In this document: positions 8,798 through 16,900 of the stretch, one piece after another | Layout: every line of letters starts with the position of its first letter | Position numbering within the stretch: position 1 is the stretch's first letter | NCBI GenBank assembly: GCA_031266955.1 | Contig: JAISAA010000234.1 | Location: 1-27,761, forward strand | Length of the DNA: 27,761 nt | Direction: 5' to 3' | From: Oscillospiraceae bacterium | Lineage (GTDB): Bacteria > Bacillota > Clostridia > Oscillospirales > Oscillospiraceae | Made by a program: the position numbers and the translations under genes | The notes under the pieces: model-generated | Databases searched by the model: none | The model's input: only the letters and a program-made list of their open reading frames with translations | Told to the model about the DNA's origin: nothing

Positions 8798-9590
8798 CTT
8801 GATTGCCCTGCTGGATGCTCCGCCTTGTGTAGCTGTCTATCGTCTTGCGGAAGGCGGCCTCGTTTTTCTCGCGGCGCGCGGCGCGGGTATCCTCCTCCTC
8901 GCGCTCGTCGAGCTTTTTTATCGACTCCTGCGTCGCCGACTGCCGCAGCGTGTTCTCCGCGGCGTAGGCGCTCGTCACGGCTATGCGGAACTCGTAGAAA
9001 AGATAGGCCGTCATCATCTCCTCCAAAAGGCCCGTTATGCTGCTTTCGATGATGTAGTCCGCCGTGCCGCCGCCGTCGTCCGCCTCCGCGAAATTGTCCG
9101 TGTTCACGGGATAGATAACGCGCCGCTCGAGCTTCACGCTGCCCATATTGTAATAATGGTTGTATATCAGCTCCACGGAGGACCATTTCCGGTCGCGCAC
9201 GGCGCTGATGAAGTGGTCCCTTATGACCGTGATATCCCTGTAGTATTCGTCCCACGTGAGGCTCAGCAGGACGTCGCGCCTGCCGCGCACCTTTTTTCCG
9301 ACCGTTATTTTCTCCGAGCCCGGGTCCCTCGCGAGGGCGTTGGAAACGGCGGAATTGACGCTTCCGCAAAAGCCGTAGTCGCTGCCGAGATAAATGCGCA
9401 GGGCGGGCATATTCGCGGAGGGCAGCTTTAACAGCTTGTCGAGCCGCAGATTGCGGTTGTTTACAATGCTGCGCAGCATCTTTTCGAGCTCGGTGCGCAT
9501 ACTGCTTAAAATTTCGGCTTGCCGGCGGGCCTTTTCCACGCGCAGCAGGGCGTGGAAATTCATGACCTTGACGACTGACTTTATATTCAT
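8787..9590 (-). CDS. atpG: F1 ATPase gamma-like subunit (central rotor shaft)
   Basis: 267 aa, slightly shorter than typical gamma (about 285). Start ATG overlaps the alpha stop by 4 bp (ATGA). The N-terminal helix is present (residues 1-50, basic and coiled). Residues 70-80, SDYGFCGSVNS, match the conserved gamma 'SDRGLCGGFN' loop at the start of the Rossmann-like domain. The C-terminal helix carries AYAAENTLRQSATQES followed by a charged coiled coil, equivalent to the conserved 'SEHxARMxAMxxAT' helix that forms the shaft inside alpha3beta3. Keeping both shaft helices means the complex should still rotate when it hydrolyses ATP. The stop codon lies inside the tandem repeat. Confidence 0.88.
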   Translation of the reverse strand: MNIKSVVKVMNFHALLRVEKARRQAEILSSMRTELEKMLRSIVNNRNLRLDKLLKLPSANMPALRIYLGSDYGFCGSVNSAVSNALARDPGSEKITVGKKVRGRRDVLLSLTWDEYYRDITVIRDHFISAVRDRKWSSVELIYNHYYNMGSVKLERRVIYPVNTDNFAEADDGGGTADYIIESSITGLLEEMMTAYLFYEFRIAVTSAYAAENTLRQSATQESIKKLDEREEEDTRAARREKNEAAFRKTIDSYTRRSIQQGNQESA

Positions 9591-10948
9591 AGCCCGCCGC
9601 CCTCTCCGGAGCCTTCTCCGCCTCTGTCAACGTCTCTCGCGCCGGCGAGCATATCCGCCTCCGAACGCACGGAAAACTTGCGCTGCTTCAGCATTTCGAG
9701 TATCGCGGCCCCGCGGCGCATACGGCGGCGCATAGCCTCGCCCATCTCGTCTATATTCGTCAGCTCGAAGACCTCGCGCTGCTCGAGATACGCCAGCAGC
9801 TCGCGCCGGAGCGGGGGGCCGGCCTTTTTCAGCTCCGGGTTCTGCACCGCTCCGCCGAGGCGGGAAACGGACAGGCCGTAATTTACCGCGGGCTTCTGGC
9901 CCTTTTCAAAATTCTTAGCCGACAGCACGATCTGCCCGTCCGTAATGGAGATGATGTTCGTCGAGATGAAGTCCGTGATGTCCCCGCCCTTCGTCTCGCA
10001 GATGGGCAGTATCGTTATCGAGCCGCCGTTTATATGCTGGCAGCCGAGCTCGAGCATTCTGGAGTGGGAATAGAAGATATCCGGAGGGTACGCGTCGCGG
10101 CCGGGCGTTTTGTCCATCAGCAGCGCTATCTCGCGGCAGATATCCGCGTGGCGCTTTAAGTCATCTATGACGACAAGCACGTCACGCCCCTGCTCCATAT
10201 ACGTCCGGGCTATCGAAAGGGCCGCGTAGGGGGTGGAACGCAGCACCGGGGCGGGATCGTCGTTGAACGCCGCGATTATTATCGTGTACACCATCGCGCC
10301 GTATTTGAGAAGCTGGGCGTAAATGTCCTTCACTTCTTTTTTCGTCTTGCCGATAGCGGCGTAAATGCACAAGACGTCCTGTTCCTTCTGATTGACTATC
10401 GTATCGAGGGCGATCTGCGTCTTGCCGGTCTTCTTGTCGCCGATGATGAGCTGGCGCTGGCCGCGCCCTATCGGGTAGAGCATATCTATACCGGATATGC
10501 CGGTAAGCAACGGGCGGGTGACGCCCTTTCTCGCCATTATCGGTATCGGCTCCGATTCTATCGGGATATCAGCGCGGTTCGCCATCGTGCGGCCCAGCAT
10601 TTTTTCAGTTCCGAACATATCCACGATATGCCCGACGGCGTCGGGCGAATAGCGCGCGCAGAATTGCTTTCCCATCGCGACCACTTTGTCGCCGACGTGT
10701 ATTTTCTTGCCGACGTGCGTAAGGTTTATGAGCACCGTGTTGCGCCCTATGGCGTCCACGTAGCCCTCGGAATCGTCGCCGACCTGAACGCGCTCGAAGT
10801 ACGCCGCGCCCTCCAGCCCGTCGGCCTCTATGACGTATTCGCGCACCATATGCACGCGCCCCGTGGCGTATGCGTTCCGCCCGCTTTTTATGGCGTCCAC
10901 CTTTTCAGAGAGTATTTTCCCGAGGTCGCCCGTTATATCGTTTGCCAC
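9587..10948 (-). CDS. atpA: F1 ATPase alpha subunit
   Basis: 453 aa, about 50 shorter than most F1 alpha subunits, the loss mainly at the C-terminal domain. Motifs: Walker A GDKKTGKT (170-177), Walker B-like DVLVVIDD (256-263), GRDAYPPDIFYSHSRMLE (283-300), GGSITILPICET (308-319), TNIISITDGQI (330-340), and VSRLGGAVQ (361-369) with the arginine finger R363 that completes the catalytic site on beta. These are typical of the non-catalytic alpha subunit, whose nucleotide site is structural or regulatory. The C-terminus ends in a Gly/Glu-rich tail. Located 19 bp after the b/delta-like gene and overlapping gamma by 4 bp, the standard order. Confidence 0.95.
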   Translation of the reverse strand: MANDITGDLGKILSEKVDAIKSGRNAYATGRVHMVREYVIEADGLEGAAYFERVQVGDDSEGYVDAIGRNTVLINLTHVGKKIHVGDKVVAMGKQFCARYSPDAVGHIVDMFGTEKMLGRTMANRADIPIESEPIPIMARKGVTRPLLTGISGIDMLYPIGRGQRQLIIGDKKTGKTQIALDTIVNQKEQDVLCIYAAIGKTKKEVKDIYAQLLKYGAMVYTIIIAAFNDDPAPVLRSTPYAALSIARTYMEQGRDVLVVIDDLKRHADICREIALLMDKTPGRDAYPPDIFYSHSRMLELGCQHINGGSITILPICETKGGDITDFISTNIISITDGQIVLSAKNFEKGQKPAVNYGLSVSRLGGAVQNPELKKAGPPLRRELLAYLEQREVFELTNIDEMGEAMRRRMRRGAAILEMLKQRKFSVRSEADMLAGARDVDRGGEGSGEGGGL

Positions 10949-10967
10949 TGTCCTTGTCCCCCTGCTT

Positions 10968-11735
10968 TCAACTTATCTCCCGGCCTTTTATCGCGAAATC
11001 GTAAATCACGTTGTCCGCCTCGATCTGTATCCCGTCGCAGATATCCGCGTCGGCGACTACCTCTACGTTTTCCGCGAACGTGCGGTAATTGAGCATATCC
11101 GACGGCACGTAGACGGTCACCGGGCGCGCCTCCCCGGAGGACTTGAGGCGCAGGAACCCGCAAAAATCGAGCATATCGAAGCGGTCTCCCGTTTTTTCGT
11201 ACTCCTCAAGCAGCCGCAGCCCGTCCCCGTCTAAGACCTCACAGAGCAGCCTGTGCTGCTCTGAGCCCGGCAGGCCGCTGAGCGCGAAGGCCGTTTCATA
11301 GCCGAGCCGTGCGAGAAGCCTTGTCGCGGGGCCGCCGTCGCGCGGGGCGTCCGCTATCGGCAGGGACGCCAGCGCCTGCGCGGGATTTATGTAAAACTGG
11401 CTGCGCACCTCGCGGTACAGCACGGGCAGCTCCTTGTTCAGATAGTGCGCGGAGCTTATCTGCTCCGTTTCGTGCAGCGCGGAGCTTGCGGCCTGCGACG
11501 CGAACGCGCCGGCGCCGGGCGCGGCTGCGGGCGGCCTCGCTATCGCGGGAGGCCTTGCGGGCTCTGGGGCCGTCTCCCCGCGCTCTTTTTCTACGCCGTC
11601 ATAGAGCGTTACGAGCTCCGCCGTGCGCCGCCTTATCTGCCCGCGCACCTCGTTAGCCAGCAGCGCCGCCGCGACCGTCACGAGGCCGATAAGCAGCGCG
11701 AGCGTTACGAACGCGCCGATAAACACGTACAGCAT
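10968..11735 (-). CDS. ATPase b/delta-like fusion subunit (peripheral stalk)
   Basis: 255 aa in the place where b and delta normally lie. Residues 4-28 are one membrane helix near the N-terminus, followed by only about 25 residues of charged helix (30-53) and then a Pro/Ala-rich linker (55-80). Canonical b has a helical stalk of over 100 residues, so this stalk is strongly reduced. Residues 95-200 look helical and could correspond to the delta N-terminal bundle. The C-terminus (VTVYVPSDML to DICDGIQIEADNVIYDFAI, about 206-249) resembles the delta C-terminal pattern 'DPxLIGGxxIRxGDxVxDxSV'. In a normal ATP synthase this part holds the alpha3beta3 head still. The call relies on weak similarity plus gene order. 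Confidence 0.65.
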   Translation of the reverse strand: MLYVFIGAFVTLALLIGLVTVAAALLANEVRGQIRRRTAELVTLYDGVEKERGETAPEPARPPAIARPPAAAPGAGAFASQAASSALHETEQISSAHYLNKELPVLYREVRSQFYINPAQALASLPIADAPRDGGPATRLLARLGYETAFALSGLPGSEQHRLLCEVLDGDGLRLLEEYEKTGDRFDMLDFCGFLRLKSSGEARPVTVYVPSDMLNYRTFAENVEVVADADICDGIQIEADNVIYDFAIKGREIS

Positions 11736-11751
11736 TCTTAACCGCCCCGCC

Positions 11752-12000
11752 CTATTGCGTCAGCAGCGGGTTGAAGTACAGCAGCAGGAACACGAACGCG
11801 AAAAGCAGCAGCAGCAGCACCGCGATTATGAGCCCCACCGTCAGCGCCGCGTGGATCACGTCGCTCTTTGTCTCCGGATTGCGCCCCACCGCCTCCGCTA
11901 TCTTGCTCCCCATCAGGCCCAGCCCTATGCCGTTACCTAAAAACGCCAGCCCTACTATCCATCCTATCGCGCTGATCACCGCTCCGTATACGTTCTCCAT
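11752..12000 (-). CDS. atpE: F0 c-like rotor-ring subunit lacking the ion-binding carboxylate
   Basis: 82 aa, normal c length, with two membrane helices (about 10-36 and 51-76). Helix 1 keeps the glycine-rich packing motif GNGIGLGLMG and the polar loop retains RNP (40-42), equal to RQP/RNP in the family. In helix 2 the expected Glu/Asp is absent: the segment TVGLIIAVLLLLLF is fully aliphatic, and alignment places I59 or A60 where E. coli c has D61. The only acidic residues in the protein are E2, E36, E43 and D47, none inside the membrane. A ring made of this subunit could form but should not bind or carry H+ or Na+. Followed 16 bp later by the b/delta-like gene. Confidence 0.9.
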   Translation of the reverse strand: MENVYGAVISAIGWIVGLAFLGNGIGLGLMGSKIAEAVGRNPETKSDVIHAALTVGLIIAVLLLLLFAFVFLLLYFNPLLTQ

Positions 12001-12082
12001 TGTCGTTTTGCCTCTTTTCGCAAATTTTAACGCCGTGATTTTTTAATGTTTCGCGCCGCCGCCGGACGCCTGCTATGTCTTG

Positions 12083-13915
12083 CTATGCTTTGAAGTTGTT
12101 GTATGTTTTTGCCGTGAGCACTACGGCTCCGTTCTGTGCTGTGTCAAGCAGCGCGGCGTTCAAATATATGCTGCCTTTGAAACTCGGCAAATTCGTTGTT
12201 TCGATTACAAATTCACCCTCAAACGAGCTCGCCGTCGCCAGTTTTATTTGGTCGGGGCCTATTTCATACGGTTTAGCCAAATATGTCCCCGCGGTGACGT
12301 TATCCGCGTAAATAACGAGGTTTGCCTCTTGTCCGGAAAGTACGCTCATACTCTCCAGACTCAGCCTGACGCCTACCTGTACTGTTTCGCTTGTTCCGGA
12401 GCCCGAGAGGTTGATGTAGGTGATAGTCAGCTCGTTGTATTGTTCCTTCATCGTCACTTTTATGTAGTCGTCGAGCGTGCGCGAGAAATCTTCCCCGCCT
12501 ACGCTGACGTTCTCGCTGGCGTGGCCCATCACGACGTAATACTGCTTCCCCGGCTCTAACCCGTCAAAGCTGTACGAGGACTCGTAAGGGCTTACGGACG
12601 CGCGCGTTTTGAACGCCGCCCAGTAAGCTTCAACTTGGGATGTGACGTTGTCGGCGTCCGCCGCGGCCGCGTCGTACAGATGTTTTATCGTCAACCCCTC
12701 GGTATTTAGCGCGTCGACGCCATGGCATTCCAGATAGACCATACCGAGCGTACCGAACGGGTCAACAAAGTAGTAATCCACTTGCAGGCTCGTGCTCGTC
12801 ACGGATTCCGCGCTCTTGATCTTCACTATGCGCACAACGTCCTGGCTTTCTCCGACGCCTCCGTTGCCGCCGGGCCCGCCTCCGCCGCCTTGACCGCCCG
12901 TGCCGCCGATACCGCCCTCGCCGCCTGTACCTCCGACGCCGCCCTCGCCTCCGGTACCTCCGGTTCCGCCTTCGCCTCCGGTGCCGCCAGTCCCGCCGAC
13001 GCCGCCTATGCCTCCGACGCCGCCGGAGCCGCCCGTTCCTCCGAGCCCGCCGATGCCTCCCGCACCGCCTATGCCTCCTTCGCCGCCCTCGCCGCCTATG
13101 CCGCCCTCGCCGCCTATGCCGCCCTCGCCTCCTTCGCCGCCGATACCGCCGCGGCCGCCCGTGCCGCCCGTGCCTCCGACGCCGCCGTCGCCGCCGCGCA
13201 CCGTCAGCTCGATATCGTCCGGCGTCTGCGGCTCGTCTATCGTCTTGATGACCCCGGAGTCATACGTGTTCGTGCTGCCCAGAAGCCGCCCGAGCTCCAC
13301 CGTCTGCCCGGAGGCGACGAACAACTCCTGCGCGACGTCAAAGCTCATAGCCCCGGCGACAAGCGTCGTCGGCTGAGTCGTGCGGAGATTTATGTTGTTT
13401 GAGAACATCTGCGCGTTGCCGACAACGTCCATCACGACGTACAGATAATCCGCCGCCTGAAACGTCCCCGACGCGTCGCTTATCTGCGGATACGCCACGG
13501 CGTACCGCCTGTCGGCGAGCTTCAGCACCGCGCCGCGGCTGAAATCCGTAAATTCCTCGTCGTCCCGCAGCGGCGTTATGCCGCCGTCCGCCGACACGGC
13601 GTAGCCGCCCCCGAATACGCGCAGCGCCGTGCCCGTATACGCCAGCGTGTGCGCGCCGAGCGGGTATTGGTCAACGCCGCCCACCGACAGCTTATATCGC
13701 CCGTCCTCCCCGCGCGTCACTACGGATTCCTCCGTAAGCTGCGTCGGGATGAACGCGCTGTCGTATATCACCGTGCCCGCCGGGAGCACCGTCCCGGACG
13801 GCGCGGCGCGCACGACGTCTAACGCCGCGTAGGCCATCCCCCCCAGCATAACCAGCAGCACGCCCGCGAACGCCGCGAACGCTATCTTTACTCCAGGTTT
13901 TAATTTTCGTTTCAT
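12083..13915 (-). CDS. Secreted surface protein with poly-GGX stalk (P2)
   Basis: 610 aa. Residues 1-30 form a signal peptide or anchor (basic start, hydrophobic 11-28, AYA before a possible cleavage). Residues 31-240 are a beta-rich head with LPAGTVIYD at 44-52. Residues 241-355 are an almost pure GGX triplet stalk (GGT, GGE, GGI and similar). Residues 356-610 contain one Fn3-like module (SFDGLEPGKQYYVVMG) and a second beta domain. No LPXTG sorting signal or C-terminal membrane helix. It occupies the slot upstream of the c gene where atpB (subunit a) normally stands and is separated from c by 82 bp and from P1 by 53 bp. Start ATG has AAAGGGG upstream. The product is probably a thin extracellular fibre; its function is not known. 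Confidence 0.9.
   Translation of the reverse strand: MKRKLKPGVKIAFAAFAGVLLVMLGGMAYAALDVVRAAPSGTVLPAGTVIYDSAFIPTQLTEESVVTRGEDGRYKLSVGGVDQYPLGAHTLAYTGTALRVFGGGYAVSADGGITPLRDDEEFTDFSRGAVLKLADRRYAVAYPQISDASGTFQAADYLYVVMDVVGNAQMFSNNINLRTTQPTTLVAGAMSFDVAQELFVASGQTVELGRLLGSTNTYDSGVIKTIDEPQTPDDIELTVRGGDGGVGGTGGTGGRGGIGGEGGEGGIGGEGGIGGEGGEGGIGGAGGIGGLGGTGGSGGVGGIGGVGGTGGTGGEGGTGGTGGEGGVGGTGGEGGIGGTGGQGGGGGPGGNGGVGESQDVVRIVKIKSAESVTSTSLQVDYYFVDPFGTLGMVYLECHGVDALNTEGLTIKHLYDAAAADADNVTSQVEAYWAAFKTRASVSPYESSYSFDGLEPGKQYYVVMGHASENVSVGGEDFSRTLDDYIKVTMKEQYNELTITYINLSGSGTSETVQVGVRLSLESMSVLSGQEANLVIYADNVTAGTYLAKPYEIGPDQIKLATASSFEGEFVIETTNLPSFKGSIYLNAALLDTAQNGAVVLTAKTYNNFKA
12851..13195 (-). repeat. Coding GGX triplet array of P2
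   Basis: About 38 consecutive Gly-Gly-X triplets (residues 241-355), X being Thr, Glu, Ile, Val, Ala, Ser or Leu. Poly-GGX sequences can form polyglycine-II-type bundles (established for some phage and insect proteins); that structure is inferred here. Confidence 0.9.
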
Positions 13916-13968
13916 ATTTGCGTTTCCCCTTTTATTTTTGCTTTTGCTTTTTTCGTGGATCGCGGCAC

Positions 13969-16900
13969 TCAGCCGCGGGATACGAGACTCAGCGTCTCGT
14001 AGGGCGTGACGTCATTCTCGTTTTGTCTCAGTTGTATGGTGATTGTGTAGACGCCGGCCGGGACGTCCTGCGGGATCGTATAGTTGTAAACGTCATAGCC
14101 CGCCCCGTCTGTTTCCGGTTTAAACATCTCGTCAGTCTCACGACTCAGGGACGTGCCGGAAAAATTGACGCTCTTTTGCGAGTTCGTGGTACCGGAGACG
14201 CTCCAGTCGATCCGCTTGAAGGTCTGGTCATTGCTCCCGTCCAGAATGCCGAAGCTTTCCGCGAGGACGAGACGCAGCCGCAGGGAGCTTACCCTGTCTA
14301 TCGCCGCGAGCGTTTTGTTGACTATGATGCCGTTCGAGTCCGTCGTTTTCTGCTGCTTTTCCGCCACCTTAAAGCCGGAGCAGACCGAAGCCATCGCTTC
14401 GTCCTCCGCGGAGTCGCTCCAAAATGAGTCTATGAGCGTCAGGAACTGCGCGCCGCAGCTTTCATCGCTGTCTTTATTGTTTCCATTGTCGTATTTCCCT
14501 ATATAATCTTCTTCAGATGTGAAGAAATCCTCCCACTCTTTCCTATTCACTTCCGTCCCGTCAACGCCCGTATCGCTCAGGCCGTTGTGATCCATATCGG
14601 GCACCGCGAATACGTATAGGAAATATTCCGTATCATCCTTCACCGTGACGCCGTTGACAGTGGGATTTCGATTGTCAGTTATTATCGTCGCGTCGCTGAG
14701 CTCAAACGGCTGCTTCGGGACCTCGCCGGAGAATATATCGTCGTCGTACACGGTGTACAGCCGTTTCAGCTTTCCATCGGTTTTATCCTTGTACGCGAAA
14801 CGCACGGCGTACAGCGCGCCCGCTTTGGTCTGCGTGCCGGTGGAGCTTATTTGGCCCATAAACGAGTATTGCGGGTCGGTGATCGTCACCTGAAACCTTA
14901 TGGTGTCCGCCGTCGCGGAGGCGACGTATATGTGCGCGCCGTTGTTGCCCGCCGGGTCTATCATAAATTTGAACTCCGCGCTTCCCGCGGGGCTGTTGCC
15001 CTCAGTCGCGGTGATCTTCAGCGTGTACGCTACACCCGGTTTAAGCTTTTCACGCTTTGTACTCGGCGTGAGGTCGATTTTCAGCAGGTTGCGGTCTGTC
15101 AGCGTTGTGGGGGCGATAAGGATTTTATCGGCCAGCATAGCATCGTGACTGAGCACTTCGGCCGTGCCTTTTTCGTCGTAGATGTCATACTTCAGCGTCA
15201 CTCCGAAATACCGGCTCATATTGAAGATCAGTTGCAGATATTTATCAAAATACTCGTTGTCGTAATACGTCACGCCCAGCGCGGAGCTGAATTTGACCTC
15301 CGTGCCCGTCGTAACGGTATATATCGCCTTTTCCGCCGTCAGCGCGTCGATCAGGGGTACGGGATTGCCGCCGATATTCATATAGAACATGATGTAATAA
15401 GTTGTGTCATCTGAGAGGCCCGAGCTGCTACCAAACAGCCCGTCCGCTACAGTCCATTGCGTACCGTCGCTCAGGCTGCCGTCGTAGTCGCCCTTCGTTT
15501 TCGGGGCTCCGACGCCTGTGGACTTCTCTTTCAATATCATAAAAAGTTCTTCGGTATAGTTCGTGGCAAAGAGCTGCGCGTCAGCGAGATTCTGATAGAT
15601 TCTCGCGCCGACCTTATAGGCATTGCTGTTGTCGGGCGTCGCCTGAGTGTAGCCGTTGACCTCATAGTCGTTGATCTGAATACTATACTGCGCGGATGTG
15701 AAGCTCGGAACGCCGAGAAGCTTGATCGTGGGCGTCATCGTCGTGACCTCGCCCTTGCCCGTTTTTCCAGATGTGTCTGTGCCATACTGACTGGCGGAGT
15801 CAAACGTAAGCTCATACGTCGCGGCGTACTTGGGTACGGTGTACTGATTTGTCAGCGAGTCCGCGACGTTGCTGCCGCCTGTGTCAACGCCGAGGCGCGC
15901 CGGGTAAAGATATCTGCCCAGATTTTGCTCCGTCAGATATTTCGTCGCCAAATATTCTTTCCGGTCGTTCAGCACTCCGGTAGCCGGGTTCTTGTACGTG
16001 TCGGCGACGGTCGCCCGGAGCTGCTCCGTAGTGAATGCATTGCTGCGGGTCATCGCGCCGCCGGACGGGTACACCGACGTTCCGCTGACGTTATTGTAGT
16101 AGCTGAAAAACCCAAGCTCGTCGTTCCTGTTGACGTTTTGCAGCCCGAATACAGTATTTACATCATCTGCGGCTTTCCAGCCCTGCGTCCCGCCGTCGTA
16201 CAGCAGCTCCGCCGTCACGTGGAACGACTTGCCGGTGCTCAGAAATTCGGAGCCGAGCGCGCCCGTCGTGACCTTCGCCTCATAGACTCCGGAAAGCCCC
16301 CACGTCACCGGCGCGTGTATGACCTTCGTCACGTTGCTGGAATCGGCCGCATTGCTCTGGTCGTCCCAAAGCGTGTAGGTCAGCTTCAGCTCGAACGCCC
16401 GTTCCCCCAGTATCTGGGCGGCATCGTAGGCGCCCGTATTCGTCGGCGTGAGCTTATAGAGGATATAGTTTCTGTCGAGGTAGCCCATCTGGGTCAGATA
16501 AACGACCTTGTCGTTTCCGGTCTGGCTGAAATAGTCTCCCCAGGCGTAGTCCAACGGCACGCGGCAGAGATAAAATTTCGTGTCCTCGTCCGCGTAGGCG
16601 GTGCCCGCTTTCAGCGTGTTCATAATGTCCGTATAATCCACGGCATAGTCGTTGACGGTCACGTAAGGCTCGAGCAGCGCGAGCGCGTCCTGCGTTACGC
16701 CTTCGTAGGGTATCCGTACGCGGAACCAGCCGGTGCTGCCGCTTTCTGTGACCGGCGCGGGGTTTGTACCTGCTTGATCATAAATCGGTATTGACGAAGT
16801 CCCGTTATTGACGGTCTTATAGATGATCTGTGTTTGGGTGGAACCCGGAGCGGCAACGATCGCGCCGTCAAAGTCGCGGTATTTGAAATCGATCAGGAGC

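Noticed and set aside
8761..9630. Long alternative minus-strand frame across the gamma gene
   Set aside because: Very Arg/Gly/Pro-rich composition typical of an off-frame reading of GC-rich DNA; gamma in the other frame has conserved motifs.
7268..10948. Possibility that the ATPase is a flagellar/type III export ATPase or a V/A-type ATPase
   Set aside because: There are distinct alpha and beta genes with F1-specific motifs, a gamma with both shaft helices and an epsilon, in F-type order; no export-apparatus or V/A subunits are present.
12900..13376. Plus-strand frame coding a PPxPP-rich protein
   Set aside because: It is the exact antisense of the GGX array of P2 (GGN read backwards gives NCC proline/serine codons); no ribosome site or domain.
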